From Janthinobacterium psychrotolerans (lineage in GTDB: Bacteria; Pseudomonadota; Gammaproteobacteria; Burkholderiales; Burkholderiaceae_D), in the NCBI RefSeq assembly GCF_001677885.1, contig NZ_LOCQ01000059.1, positions 248,001 through 312,000 of the forward strand: a DNA stretch of 64,000 nt, in the 5' to 3' direction. Each line of letters starts with the position of its first letter. The stretch's first letter is position 1. This document shows positions 43,067 through 51,317 of this stretch, one piece after another. Made by a program: the position numbers and the translations under genes. The notes beneath the pieces were generated by a model. It ran no database searches. It had not been told where the DNA came from and was given only the letters and a program-made list of their open reading frames with translations.

Positions 43067-43714
43067 TTACTTGCGGCGTGCCGTATCGATCCCCAGCGCC
43101 TCGGCCATGCGCACCAGGTCGGCAAAGGTGCGCGCCTGCATCTTGCGCATGGCGTTGCCGCGGTGGATCTTGACGGTGATTTCGCTGGTGCCCAGTTCGC
43201 CGGCGATCTGCTTGTTCATCAGGCCGCTGGCGGCCAGCGCCATGATTTCGCGCTCGCGCGGGGTCAAGCTGGCGTAGCAGTCGTGCAGGCCTTGCGCGGC
43301 CTGCGCGCGCGCGCGCCGTTCGCGGTCGGCGCCCAAGGCCAGGTTGACGGCGTCGAGCAGGTCCTGGTCGCGGAAAGGCTTGGCCAGGAAATCGAGGGCG
43401 CCCGCCTTCATCGCGCGCACCGACATGGGGATGTCGCCGTGGCCGGTCATGAAGATGATGGGCAGATGCACGCCGTCGCGGTTCAGTTCGGCCTGGAAGT
43501 CCAGCCCCGAGACGCCCTGCAGGCGCACGTCGAGCAGCAGGCAGCTGGCCACTTCGGCGCGCGGCTGGGCCAGGAACTGCGCCACCGAGGCGTAATCGGC
43601 CGCCGCCAGGCCGCTCGAACGCAGCAGGCTGGAAATGGCCGCGCGCAAGGGGCCGTCGTCGTCGACGATATGCACCAGTCCCGGCGGCGCCTGCGTCATG
43701 CTGGCGCCGTTCAT
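43067..43714 (-). CDS. FixJ-family response regulator
   Basis: A 215-residue regulator from the ATG at 43712-43714, overlapping the kinase stop by ATGA, with GGAGG close upstream. The receiver has HIVDDDGPLR, D62 (LLLDVRLQG), FMTGHGDIPM and AKPFRDQDLL, the FixJ/TodT pattern. The C-terminal LuxR-type helix-turn-helix is LTPREREIMALAASGLMNKQIAGELGTSEITVKIHRGNAM. It is the natural partner of the FixL-like kinase upstream and a candidate reader of the CTATAC-N4-GTAT sites. Confidence 0.92.
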   Translation of the reverse strand: MNGASMTQAPPGLVHIVDDDGPLRAAISSLLRSSGLAAADYASVAQFLAQPRAEVASCLLLDVRLQGVSGLDFQAELNRDGVHLPIIFMTGHGDIPMSVRAMKAGALDFLAKPFRDQDLLDAVNLALGADRERRARAQAAQGLHDCYASLTPREREIMALAASGLMNKQIAGELGTSEITVKIHRGNAMRKMQARTFADLVRMAEALGIDTARRK

Positions 43715-45174
43715 GCGTCCTCCGTGTCGACGCTGGCCGCCGAAGGCAGCGACAGCGACAGGGTCGCGCCCTGCCCGGGCGTGCTGCGGGCCCAGATGCG
43801 CCCGCCGTGGGTTTCGACGATCGAGCGGCAGATCGGCAGGCCCATGCCCATGCCGTCGGCCTTGGTGCTGAAAAACGCCTCGAACAGGTGCGGCAGGTGT
43901 TCGGTGGCGATGCCGGGACCGCTGTCGGTGATATGGCACTGCACCGCTCCATCGGCGTCCTGGGCCGTGCGCAGCAGCAGCGAGCCGTTGCCGGCCTCGC
44001 AGTCCTGCATCGCCTGCATGGCGTTCATCATCAGGTTGATCAGCACTTGCTGCAGCTGCACCTTGTCGCCATACACGGGCGGCAGGCCGGGCGCCAGTTC
44101 CAGGCGCAGGCTGACGGCGTGGCTGCTCAATTCGCGCCGCACCAGCGCGGACGCTTCCTCGGCCACCGCATTGAAGTCGAGCGGCAGGTGATTCGGGTCG
44201 CTGCGCCGCGCCAGCGCGCGGATGCGCTGTATCACTTCGGTGGCGCGCCGGCTCGCTTCGAGCAGGCTGGCGATCGCCGCGCAGGCTTCGTCCAGATTCG
44301 GCTGCGGGCGGTTCAGCCAGCGCAGGCTCGCTTCGCCGTTGGTGGCGATCGCCGCCAGCGGCTGGTTCACTTCATGGGCGATCGAGGCGGCCAGTTCGCC
44401 CAGCATGGTCACGCGCGTCACGTGGGCCAGCTGTACCTGCGATTCGTGCAGCGCCTGTTCGGCCAGCACCGACGCCGTCACGTCCATCAGCGCACCGAGG
44501 TATTCGCAGTGATCGTCCTGGTCATAGGTCGGGTGGGCCAGCACGTGCACGTATTTGATGCTGCCGTCGGGCAGCTGCAGGCGGTGGCGCACATCGAGTT
44601 CGCCTTCGCAGCGCATCACCTGCTCGACCGCCGCGCGCACCAGCGGGCGGTCGTCAGGCATGGTGCGCTCGAGCAGCATCTCGACGGTCGGCGGCTGGCT
44701 GGCCGGATAGCCATAGATGCGCGCCGCCTCTTCCGACCAGTACAGGCGCGCTTCGGGCGCCGTGAAGCTGAAGCTGCCCGTGCGGCTGATGCGCTGGGTG
44801 CCGGCCAGGAAGGCTTCGCTGCGGCGCAGCGCCTGCTCGCGCGCCAGCAGGCGTTCGGTGGCGGCCTGCCCCGTCAGCGCCAGGAACGCCGTGATGCCGA
44901 TCGCCGCCAGGCTGACCATCAGCCGGCCCGAGGCCGGCCCGGAAAAGATCGAGACATGGATCATGCCGTAGGCCAGCAAGGTCAGCGCCAGGCACAGCAC
45001 GGTGGTCAGGATCACGCCGCGGCGGCCCCATACGCTGGCCGACAGCAGCACCACCACCACGTACATGACGGCGATGGCGACATCGAGATCGGTAAAGGCG
45101 TCGACCGCAAAAATGAGCAAGGTGACGCCAACGAGCAGGATGGAGAGTAAAGGACTGCCTCGAACACGTGTCAT
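43711..45174 (-). CDS. FixL-like PAS sensor histidine kinase
   Basis: A 487-residue kinase from the ATG at 45172-45174, preceded by AAAGG. Four membrane helices in the first 100 residues form an integral sensor. A PAS domain with a PAC tail follows (ISRTGSFSFTAPEARLYWSEEAARIYGY through LGALMDVTASVLAEQ). The H-box GELAASIAHEVNQPLAAIATNGEA is the HPK4 FixL/DctB type. LINLMMNAMQAM, DSGPGIATEHL and GMGMGLPICRSIVE complete the catalytic domain. The PAS lacks an obvious haem-ligand His, so oxygen sensing should not be assumed. It is coupled to the FixJ-like regulator. Confidence 0.92.
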   Translation of the reverse strand: MTRVRGSPLLSILLVGVTLLIFAVDAFTDLDVAIAVMYVVVVLLSASVWGRRGVILTTVLCLALTLLAYGMIHVSIFSGPASGRLMVSLAAIGITAFLALTGQAATERLLAREQALRRSEAFLAGTQRISRTGSFSFTAPEARLYWSEEAARIYGYPASQPPTVEMLLERTMPDDRPLVRAAVEQVMRCEGELDVRHRLQLPDGSIKYVHVLAHPTYDQDDHCEYLGALMDVTASVLAEQALHESQVQLAHVTRVTMLGELAASIAHEVNQPLAAIATNGEASLRWLNRPQPNLDEACAAIASLLEASRRATEVIQRIRALARRSDPNHLPLDFNAVAEEASALVRRELSSHAVSLRLELAPGLPPVYGDKVQLQQVLINLMMNAMQAMQDCEAGNGSLLLRTAQDADGAVQCHITDSGPGIATEHLPHLFEAFFSTKADGMGMGLPICRSIVETHGGRIWARSTPGQGATLSLSLPSAASVDTEDA

Positions 45175-45239
45175 GCCTGACCTTTCTGAGCCATTATTTT
45201 CTTCCACGGCATTTTAATATGGCAAGAAAGATAAGTGCG

Positions 45240-45255
45240 CTATACGAAAGTATAG
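45240..45255 (-). promoter_or_regulatory. Perfect palindrome CTATAC-N4-GTATAG upstream of the FixL-like kinase
   Basis: CTATAC and GTATAG flank a 4-base centre, 66 bases before the kinase ATG. It is the most symmetric of three related sites in this region, consistent with autoregulation of the kinase-regulator operon. Confidence 0.6.
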
Positions 45256-45285
45256 TTTTGGCCGGCCGACACATAATAAAAGTGC

Positions 45286-47637
45286 CTAGCGCCCTCCTCC
45301 TTCCGGCATGCGCCCGGGGAACAACAGCACCGGAATCGATTTCGAGGTCGGCGTGCCGGCGCCGTCGGCCACGCTGGCCAGCGGCACCAGCGCATTGGTT
45401 TCCGGGTAATACGCCGCCACGCAGCCGCGGGGAATGTCGTAGGCCACCAGCATGAAGCCGTCGGCGCGCCGCTCCACGCCATCGTCCCACACGCTTTTCA
45501 CGTCGACCCAGTCGCCGGCCCGCATGCCCAGCATGGCGATATCGTCGGCGTGGATGAAAATCACGCGGCGCATGCCGAACACGCCCCGGTAGCGGTCATC
45601 GAGCGCATAGATGGTGGTGTTGTACTGGTCGTGGGAACGGGTGGTCATCATCACCAGCAGGCGCTCGCCGTGCTGCTGGCGCGCGCGCGAAATCGGCGTA
45701 TCGCGCGGCACCGCATGCACGGCGAATTGCGCCTTGCCGCTGGCCGTATGCCAGGTGCGGTGGCGCGGCGCCACCGTCAGGTGAAAACCGCCCGGCACGG
45801 CGATGCGCTGGTTGTAATCGTGGAAATCGTCGAACACTTTTTCGATCTCGTCGCGGATCAGGGCGTAGTCGCCGCGCCAGGCCGGCCAGGGAAGACCATC
45901 GCGGCCCTGCCCCTCGCCGGCGCCCAGGGTCGCCTCGGCCATGCGCGAGACGATCGCCACTTCCGACAGCAGCTCCGGCGAAGCCGGCGCATTGCGTCCG
46001 TACGACACATGCACCATGCTCATCGAGTCTTCCACCGTCACACCCTGCGCCACGCCCTGTTGCAGGTCGATCTCGGTGCGGCCCAGGGTCGGCAGGATCA
46101 GCGCTGCGCGGCCATGCACCAGCGCGCTGCGATTGAGCTTGGTGATGATCTGCACCGTCAGGGCGCACGAACGCAGGGCGGCAAAGGTGCGCGGCGTGTC
46201 GGGCGTGGCGACGGCAAAATTGCCGCCCAGGCCGATAAATACTTTTACTTTGCCCTGCTCCATGGCGGCGATCGTCGCCACCACATCGTGGCCGTGGTGG
46301 CGCGGCGGCTCGAAGCCATACACCCGCCGCAGCCGGTCCAGGAAAGCGGCGGTGGGCTGCTCCTCGATGCCGACCGTACGGTCGCCCTGCACGTTCGAGT
46401 GGCCGCGCACCGGGCACAGGCCGGCGCCGGGCCGGCCGATATTGCCGCGCATCAGCATCAGATTGCTCAGCATCTGGATGGTGGCCACCGCGTGCTTGTG
46501 CTGGGTGATGCCCATGCCCCAGGTGGCGATCACCCGTTCGCTGCGCGCGTAAATCCCGGCCAGCTGCGCGATCTGGGCGTACGGCACGCCAGCTTCCGCC
46601 ACCAGCACATCCCAAGCTTCGCCGCGCAGATCGGCGGCAAAAGCGTCGAAAAACGCCGTATGCGCAGCGATGAAGTCCAGGTCCAGCAGCCGGTGCGCCC
46701 CCTCCAGGGCGGCCGCATCGTCCATTTCCAGCAGCCGCTTGGCCACGCCCTTGAGCAATGCCAGGTCCCCGCCCAGGCGCGGCTGGATAAACAGCGTAGC
46801 GATATGGGTGCTGCCGCCGGTCAGCATTTCGCCCATCGCCTGCGGATCGGCAAAGCGCTCCAGGCCCCGTTCGCGCAGCGGATTGATCGACACGATGGTG
46901 GCGCCGCGTTTGGCGCAGGCGCGCAGTTCGCCCAGCATGCGCGGATGGTTGGTGGCGGGATTCTGGCCGAAGATCAAAATCGCGTCGGCGTGTTCGAAGT
47001 CATCCAGGGTGACCGTGCCCTTGCCCGCGCCGACCACCGGCGGCAGGCCGCGGCTGGTCGCCTCATGGCACATGTTCGAGCAATCCGGGAAGTTATTGGT
47101 GCCGTAGGCGCGCGCAAACAGCTGGTACAAAAACGCCGCCTCGTTGCTGGCGCGCCCCGAGGTATAGAACGCCGCCTGGTCCGGGTCGTCAAGCGCATGG
47201 AGTTCGCGCGCCACCAGCGCAAACGCGTCATCCCAGGAAACCGGCACATAGCGGTCGCTGGCGGGGTCGTACACCATCGGTTGCGTCAAACGGCCATGGT
47301 GTTCCAGTTCATGGTCGGACTGGCGCAGCAGCTCGGTGACAGTGTGGTCGGGCGCGGCAAAGAATGCGGCGGTGACGCGCCGGCTGGTGGCTTCGGCCGC
47401 CACCGCCTTGGCGCCGTTTTCGCAGAATTCAAAGGTCGACGCGTGCGCGCGGTCGGGCCAGGCGCAGCCGGGGCAATCAAAGCCGTCGGGCTGGTTTTGC
47501 GCCAGCAAGGCGCCGATACCGGCCGGCGGCACGCGTTCGCGCAGCATGCCTTGCGCCACATGGCGCAGCGCGCCCCAGCCGGCGGCGGCGTGGGTGTAGG
47601 GGGCGATCTTGCCGATCGGTTTGTCTTGCTTGCTCAT
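45286..47637 (-). CDS. FdhF/YdeP-family molybdopterin oxidoreductase, copy 2
   Basis: A 783-residue paralogue of the enzyme at 36221-38518. The start at 47635-47637 follows a strong AGGAGG. Iron-sulphur cysteines are C55, C58 (FDCPGCAW) and C72 (FEFCENG), and the Mo-ligand position is C190 in SNMCHEAT. GMGITQHKHAVATIQMLSNLMLMRGNIGRPGAG and the C-terminal QYNTTIYALDDRYRG domain match copy 1 closely. It lies between a FixLJ-like system and a NarL-type regulator with a decayed sensor, so its expression may be controlled by one of them. There is no export signal. Confidence 0.9.
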   Translation of the reverse strand: MSKQDKPIGKIAPYTHAAAGWGALRHVAQGMLRERVPPAGIGALLAQNQPDGFDCPGCAWPDRAHASTFEFCENGAKAVAAEATSRRVTAAFFAAPDHTVTELLRQSDHELEHHGRLTQPMVYDPASDRYVPVSWDDAFALVARELHALDDPDQAAFYTSGRASNEAAFLYQLFARAYGTNNFPDCSNMCHEATSRGLPPVVGAGKGTVTLDDFEHADAILIFGQNPATNHPRMLGELRACAKRGATIVSINPLRERGLERFADPQAMGEMLTGGSTHIATLFIQPRLGGDLALLKGVAKRLLEMDDAAALEGAHRLLDLDFIAAHTAFFDAFAADLRGEAWDVLVAEAGVPYAQIAQLAGIYARSERVIATWGMGITQHKHAVATIQMLSNLMLMRGNIGRPGAGLCPVRGHSNVQGDRTVGIEEQPTAAFLDRLRRVYGFEPPRHHGHDVVATIAAMEQGKVKVFIGLGGNFAVATPDTPRTFAALRSCALTVQIITKLNRSALVHGRAALILPTLGRTEIDLQQGVAQGVTVEDSMSMVHVSYGRNAPASPELLSEVAIVSRMAEATLGAGEGQGRDGLPWPAWRGDYALIRDEIEKVFDDFHDYNQRIAVPGGFHLTVAPRHRTWHTASGKAQFAVHAVPRDTPISRARQQHGERLLVMMTTRSHDQYNTTIYALDDRYRGVFGMRRVIFIHADDIAMLGMRAGDWVDVKSVWDDGVERRADGFMLVAYDIPRGCVAAYYPETNALVPLASVADGAGTPTSKSIPVLLFPGRMPEGGGR

Positions 47638-47699
47638 GGCAAAGCCTCCTCGGGTGGATAAATAGATGGTAACGCAATCGACGTTCTGGCGTTCCTGAA

Positions 47700-48613
47700 C
47701 AGCTCCTGCACCGGCACGGCGCGGCCAGCCGGCTGCGCGCGAGCAGGTGCTGCGCCAGCGCCTGGTCAAGCACGGCCAGGTCGTCGGGTTGCATCAGCGC
47801 CTGCCATTCGGCGCGGTCGAGCACCAGGCCGTCCGGCGCATGGCCGAGCATGGCGGCCGCGCGCGCGTCGAAGTTGCGCAGGTCGCTGGGCATACCCCAT
47901 TCACACAGGCCCAGGTTGGCGCCATTGAGCGCCAGCTGTTCCAGCGCCAGCCGGCGGCGCTGGGCCAGCAACAGGCCCACCGCGCCGATCACGCCGGTGA
48001 GCAGCCAGGCCAGCGCGCTGGACCACCAACCGCCGCTCGCCGCCGTTTGCATCGCCTTCGAGCACGGTCAGCATGCGCCCGCTTTGCTGGTGGCGCAGGA
48101 ACAGCGGATCGGGTGCGCCTTGAGATTGAACACACCCGGCGTGTTCTCGTAGGGCTGCGACAAATACAGGGTGTCGGGCGAGCGCATGCTGGCCACCTGG
48201 CGCGTGTATTGGCGGTCGTCAAGGCGCGCGTCGCGCAGGTCATCATCGGACAATACGATATGGCCGCGCCGGTCGGCCACCAGCAGCGCCCGCACGCCGG
48301 GCATGGCGCGCTTGAGTGACTGCAGCAGCACGCGCCGGCAATCCGCCGTGCAGCCGCTGCCCGGATGAAAGGCGCGCCGCGCGCTGTCGAGCGCATTGCG
48401 CACGCCTTCGAACTGGTGCTGCAGGTTTTCATCGATGATCAGGGTCTGCATGCGCATGCGTTCGATGTCGGAAGCGATCAGCAAGCGCCGCTCGCTCCAG
48501 ATAAAGTATCCCACCATCAGTGCGCTCATCAGGAGCACCCCGGCCAGCACCAGCCATTCGGCGCCACGGCGGCGCGGACGCGGCAGCCGCTGCAACAGAT
48601 TAATCGGCATCAT
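47700..48613 (-). pseudogene. Decayed membrane sensor gene (dCache-like sensor plus PAS)
   Basis: The gene starts normally at 48613: one TM helix (AEWLVLAGVLLMSALMVGYFIW), then an extracytoplasmic sensor segment ending ...TLYLSQPYENTPGVFNLKAH. A TGA at 48068-48070 stops the frame. Just upstream of that stop, sensible protein continues in another frame (DPLFLRHQQSGRMLTVLEG, then GERRLVVQR; about 48119-48020). It then returns to the first frame for a second TM (SALAWLLTGVIGAVGLLLAQ) and a PAS start (LGLCEWGMPSDLRNFDARAAAMLG through MQPDDLAVLDQALAQHLL). The pattern fits at least two out-of-frame deletions plus loss of the C-terminal output domain. It was probably a sensor kinase or diguanylate cyclase. 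Confidence 0.72.
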
Positions 48614-48698
48614 TTCTTCCTCACGGTAGTGGTCGCGGCAAGGAGTTCACCTGCCGATGCCGGCCACTATAGGCAAGTTGCCGATCCAGGAAAATCAC

Positions 48699-48726
48699 AC
48701 CTAGGTATGCCACCCCATACCAAGGT
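48699..48726. promoter_or_regulatory. Imperfect 11-bp inverted repeat upstream of the NarL-type regulator
   Basis: ACCTAGGTATG and CATACCAAGGT arms (10 of 11 complementary) with a 6-base CCACCC centre. It lies between the decayed sensor and the divergent regulator gene, 97 bases from the regulator's ATG, and next to the CTATAC-N4-GTAT site. Confidence 0.5.
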
Positions 48727-48742
48727 TTAAGACAAACCTGGT

Positions 48743-48764
48743 CCTATACCCACGTATGACTAGG
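48743..48764 (+). promoter_or_regulatory. CTATAC-N4-GTAT site upstream of the NarL-type regulator
   Basis: The core reads CCTATACCCACGTATG in the direction of the regulator gene, ending 59 bases before its start and followed by ACTAGG, which pairs partly with the leading CCTA. It is nearly identical to the site at 43045-43060. Confidence 0.55.
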
Positions 48765-48822
48765 CAAGCGCGCGGCCATTTCGCACAATGACCTCATCGA
48801 ACCCAACCTGGCGGACTCCATC

Positions 48823-49464
48823 ATGCATACCGAATCGACCACCACCCTGACCACCATCGTGATCGCCGACGACCACCCCTTGATCCGCGCCGGCATGGCG
48901 TCCCTGCTGCAGTCGACCGGCAGCTTCGTCCTGCTGGGACAGGCGGCGGACGGCGAGCAGGCGATCGAGCTGTATCAGCGACTGCGCCCCGCCGTGCTGC
49001 TGATGGACATGAGCATGCCGGGCTGCGGCGGCGTCGAGGCGACGCGGCGCATCCGCCAGCAGCACCCGCAAGCGCGCATCATCATCCTCAGCGCCCACGA
49101 GGGCGACGAGGTGGTGCACCGCGCCATGCAGGCCGGCGCCAGCGGCTACCTGCTGAAGAACGCGCCGTTCGCCGAGTTGCTCGACTGTATCGCCTGCGTG
49201 CTGGCCGGCAGAAAATACCTGGCGCCGGGCCTGTCGGCCAAGCTGGCCGGGCGCGTGCACGGCAGCGATCTGTCGACGCGGGAACACGAGATCCTGGCGC
49301 ACTTGGCGACCGGCATGAGCAACAAGCTGATCGCCAGGGTGGCCGGCATCGGCGTGGGCACGGTGAAATTCCATATCAATAACATCCTCGCCAAGCTGGA
49401 CGCGGCCAGCCGCACCGAAGCCGTGATGCTGGCCAGCCGGCGCGGCATGCTGCAACTGGCCTGA
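48823..49464 (+). CDS. NarL/FixJ-family response regulator with LuxR-type output
   Basis: A 213-residue regulator. The receiver has IVIADDHPLIRAG, D62 in LLMDMSMPG and LKNAPF (Lys). The output helix-turn-helix is LSTREHEILAHLATGMSNKLIARVAGIGVGTVKFHINNIL. No intact kinase adjoins it: the divergent neighbour is the decayed sensor, so this may be an orphan or served by the FixL-like kinase. It probably regulates itself or its neighbours through the sites just upstream. Confidence 0.92.
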   Translation: MHTESTTTLTTIVIADDHPLIRAGMASLLQSTGSFVLLGQAADGEQAIELYQRLRPAVLLMDMSMPGCGGVEATRRIRQQHPQARIIILSAHEGDEVVHRAMQAGASGYLLKNAPFAELLDCIACVLAGRKYLAPGLSAKLAGRVHGSDLSTREHEILAHLATGMSNKLIARVAGIGVGTVKFHINNILAKLDAASRTEAVMLASRRGMLQLA

Positions 49465-49604
49465 CAGGGGTGCCGATAGTCGTGTTCGACACGTCCGGCC
49501 GCCAGCATGGCCTTGAACTCCGATTTTTTCAACGCAACAGCTTCACGCCCGGCACGGGGGCGACACAACCCGGCCTCTCTTTCACCTACTTTGGAAAGCA
49601 CATC

Positions 49605-50141
49605 ATGAGCACCTCACCAGATATTCTGCAAGACTTCGGTTCCCTGGCCAATGTCCGCATCGGCCTGTCGGCCGAAGTGCGCGCTCAAGGCGTGCACGCG
49701 CTGAACCGCCTGCTGGCCCATACCATGGCGATCCGCGACGCCTACAAAAAAGCCCACTGGCAGACTTCGGGCGCCACCTTCCACCAGCTGCACCTGCTGT
49801 TCGACAAGCACTACGGCGAACAGGTGCTGATCATGGACGCCATCGCCGAGCGCGTGCAGACCCTGGGCGGCGTGACGTTCGCGCTGGCGCAGGACGTGGT
49901 CGACGAATCGTCGATCGCGCGCGCCCCGCGCGGCCGCGAATCGGCGCTGGCGCAGCTGTCGCGCCTGCTGGACGCACATGAAACGATTTTGCTCGAAGCG
50001 CGTCCGCTGGCGCGCGCCGCCGCCGAGATGGGCGACGACGGCAGCAACGACCTGATTGTCAGCCAGGTGGTGCGCAGCAATGAACTGCAAAGCTGGTTTA
50101 TCGGCGAGCACCTGGCCGCGCAGAGCGGCAAGGCACAGTAA
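49605..50141 (+). CDS. dps: Dps-family ferritin-like DNA/iron-binding protein
   Basis: A 178-residue mini-ferritin from the ATG at 49605. The inter-subunit ferroxidase site is recognisable: H51 (KKAHWQTSG), H63 (FHQLHLLFD), D67, D78 (MDAIAERV) and E82. Family members form 12-mers that oxidise Fe2+ with hydrogen peroxide and can protect DNA. It sits after the NarL-type regulator with a 140-base gap, so it probably has its own promoter. A strong hairpin follows. Confidence 0.92.
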   Translation: MSTSPDILQDFGSLANVRIGLSAEVRAQGVHALNRLLAHTMAIRDAYKKAHWQTSGATFHQLHLLFDKHYGEQVLIMDAIAERVQTLGGVTFALAQDVVDESSIARAPRGRESALAQLSRLLDAHETILLEARPLARAAAEMGDDGSNDLIVSQVVRSNELQSWFIGEHLAAQSGKAQ

Positions 50142-50150
50142 GCGCCAGAG

Positions 50151-50180
50151 GGCTGATGGCTGCGCAGGCCGCCATCAGCC
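50151..50180 (+). terminator. Hairpin after dps
   Basis: A perfect 10-bp stem (GGCTGATGGC with GCCATCAGCC) around a 10-base loop, 10 bases past the dps stop. It lacks a continuous T-run but is stable enough to be a terminator. Confidence 0.6.
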
Positions 50181-50231
50181 TCAAGATCTTGCCTTGTGTT
50201 ATCCTTTTTGTACATTAATCAGGAGAACAAC

Positions 50232-51044
50232 ATGGTCAGCATATCGTCGGCGGCAAGCACCCTGCGTCAGGTAAACGTCAGCAAAGCGGAAACCCCGGAC
50301 GCCAGGCCACAGAAAACCGTGGCTGGCGCGGCGGTTGGCGCGGTTGCGGATGGCGTTTCCATCTCGACCCTGGCTGGCAGGCTGTCGGCGGCGGCCGAGC
50401 ATACCAGCGAGCGCCTGAAGGGACTTGATCACAAGGCGCTGCAGGACCAATTGATTGCTGACGATAGAAAAGTCTTCTACGAACTCGACACGGCGCACAA
50501 GACGGCCGCAGCGGCGCAGCTGCCGCAGCCGGACGACAAGGCCTCGGCCAAATCGGCCACGGCGGCCAACGAGTTTGTCAACAGCAAGGGGGCCAACCCG
50601 TTTGCCGGACTGTCGCGCGAGCAGCTGTCGACCATTTCGCATGACGAAAGCGGCACATTCACCATCAATGAACGGCGCGCCGCCGCCACCCAGGCCTATC
50701 GGGAAGAATCGGCCTGGCGCCAGCAGGTGGTCAGCCAGGCCATGCAGGAATATAACAGCACCGGCAAGATGACGAAATTCTTCGGCGCCGTGCTGGAACA
50801 CTTCAACGGCCTGCCACCGCTGGAGCAAGCCACCTATCCCGCAAACTACGCCAGCGACCTGCAGGAAAAGATCAAGCTGGACTTCAATTATTTCAACCAC
50901 TCGGCTGGCGACGCCGGACCGACCAAGGGCTCGATCGCCGACATCACCAACAATAACAAGTTTCCCGCCAAGTTCGACCTGTTCGACATGCTGGGCGTCA
51001 AATTGAAGGACTGGACCAGCCAGACCAGTCAGATCGGATCGTAG
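50232..51044 (+). CDS. Soluble protein of unknown function
   Basis: A 270-residue protein from ATG 50232 with AGGAGA 6 bases upstream. There is no signal peptide and no membrane helix. The N-terminal 50 residues look disordered (Ala/Val/Ser rich, DGVSISTLAGRLSAAAE). A middle helical part with an Ala/Lys-rich linker follows, then a better-conserved-looking C-terminal region of about 120 residues (NPFAGLSREQLSTISHDESGTFTINERRAA, QAMQEYNSTGKMTKFF). The N-terminus loosely recalls proteins exported by the flagellar or type III route, which is speculative. The 3' end overlaps the UBP-type zinc-finger gene by 16 bases. Confidence 0.65.
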   Translation: MVSISSAASTLRQVNVSKAETPDARPQKTVAGAAVGAVADGVSISTLAGRLSAAAEHTSERLKGLDHKALQDQLIADDRKVFYELDTAHKTAAAAQLPQPDDKASAKSATAANEFVNSKGANPFAGLSREQLSTISHDESGTFTINERRAAATQAYREESAWRQQVVSQAMQEYNSTGKMTKFFGAVLEHFNGLPPLEQATYPANYASDLQEKIKLDFNYFNHSAGDAGPTKGSIADITNNNKFPAKFDLFDMLGVKLKDWTSQTSQIGS

Positions 51045-51295
51045 AACAATTCGTCGACATAGCACCAGCCCCAGGTTTCGCCCGGCTCCTTCGAGCGGAT
51101 GATCGGGTGCCTGGTCGCATGAAAATGCCTGGTGGCGTGCTTGTTCTTCGAATCATCGCAGCAGCCGACGTGGCCGCACACCATGCACACGCGCAGGTGC
51201 ACCCATTCGTCGCCCATTTTCAGGCATTCCTCGCAGCCGTCCGAATTGGCGCCGCGCGTGTGGATATCGTGCAGATGCTGGCAAGACTGGGTCAT
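51029..51295 (-). CDS. UBP-type zinc-finger protein
   Basis: An 88-residue single-domain zinc finger. The Zn-UBP ligand pattern is clear: CQHL near the N-terminus, GCEECLKMGDEWVHLRVCMVCGHVGCCDD and HATRHFHATRHPII. This domain is best known from eukaryotic deubiquitinases, where it binds the ubiquitin C-terminus. Small stand-alone bacterial versions exist, with unknown ligands. The gene lies 22 bases downstream of the TMEM175-like gene on the same strand and may be co-transcribed. Confidence 0.88.
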   Translation of the reverse strand: MTQSCQHLHDIHTRGANSDGCEECLKMGDEWVHLRVCMVCGHVGCCDDSKNKHATRHFHATRHPIIRSKEPGETWGWCYVDELFYDPI

Positions 51296-51317
51296 GCTGT
51301 TCTCCTTGAAAAATTGT

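Noticed and set aside
43711-45174. FixL-type haem oxygen sensor
   Set aside because: The kinase core is FixL-like, but the PAS region shows no recognisable proximal His/FG-loop Arg pattern, so a haem cofactor is not claimed.
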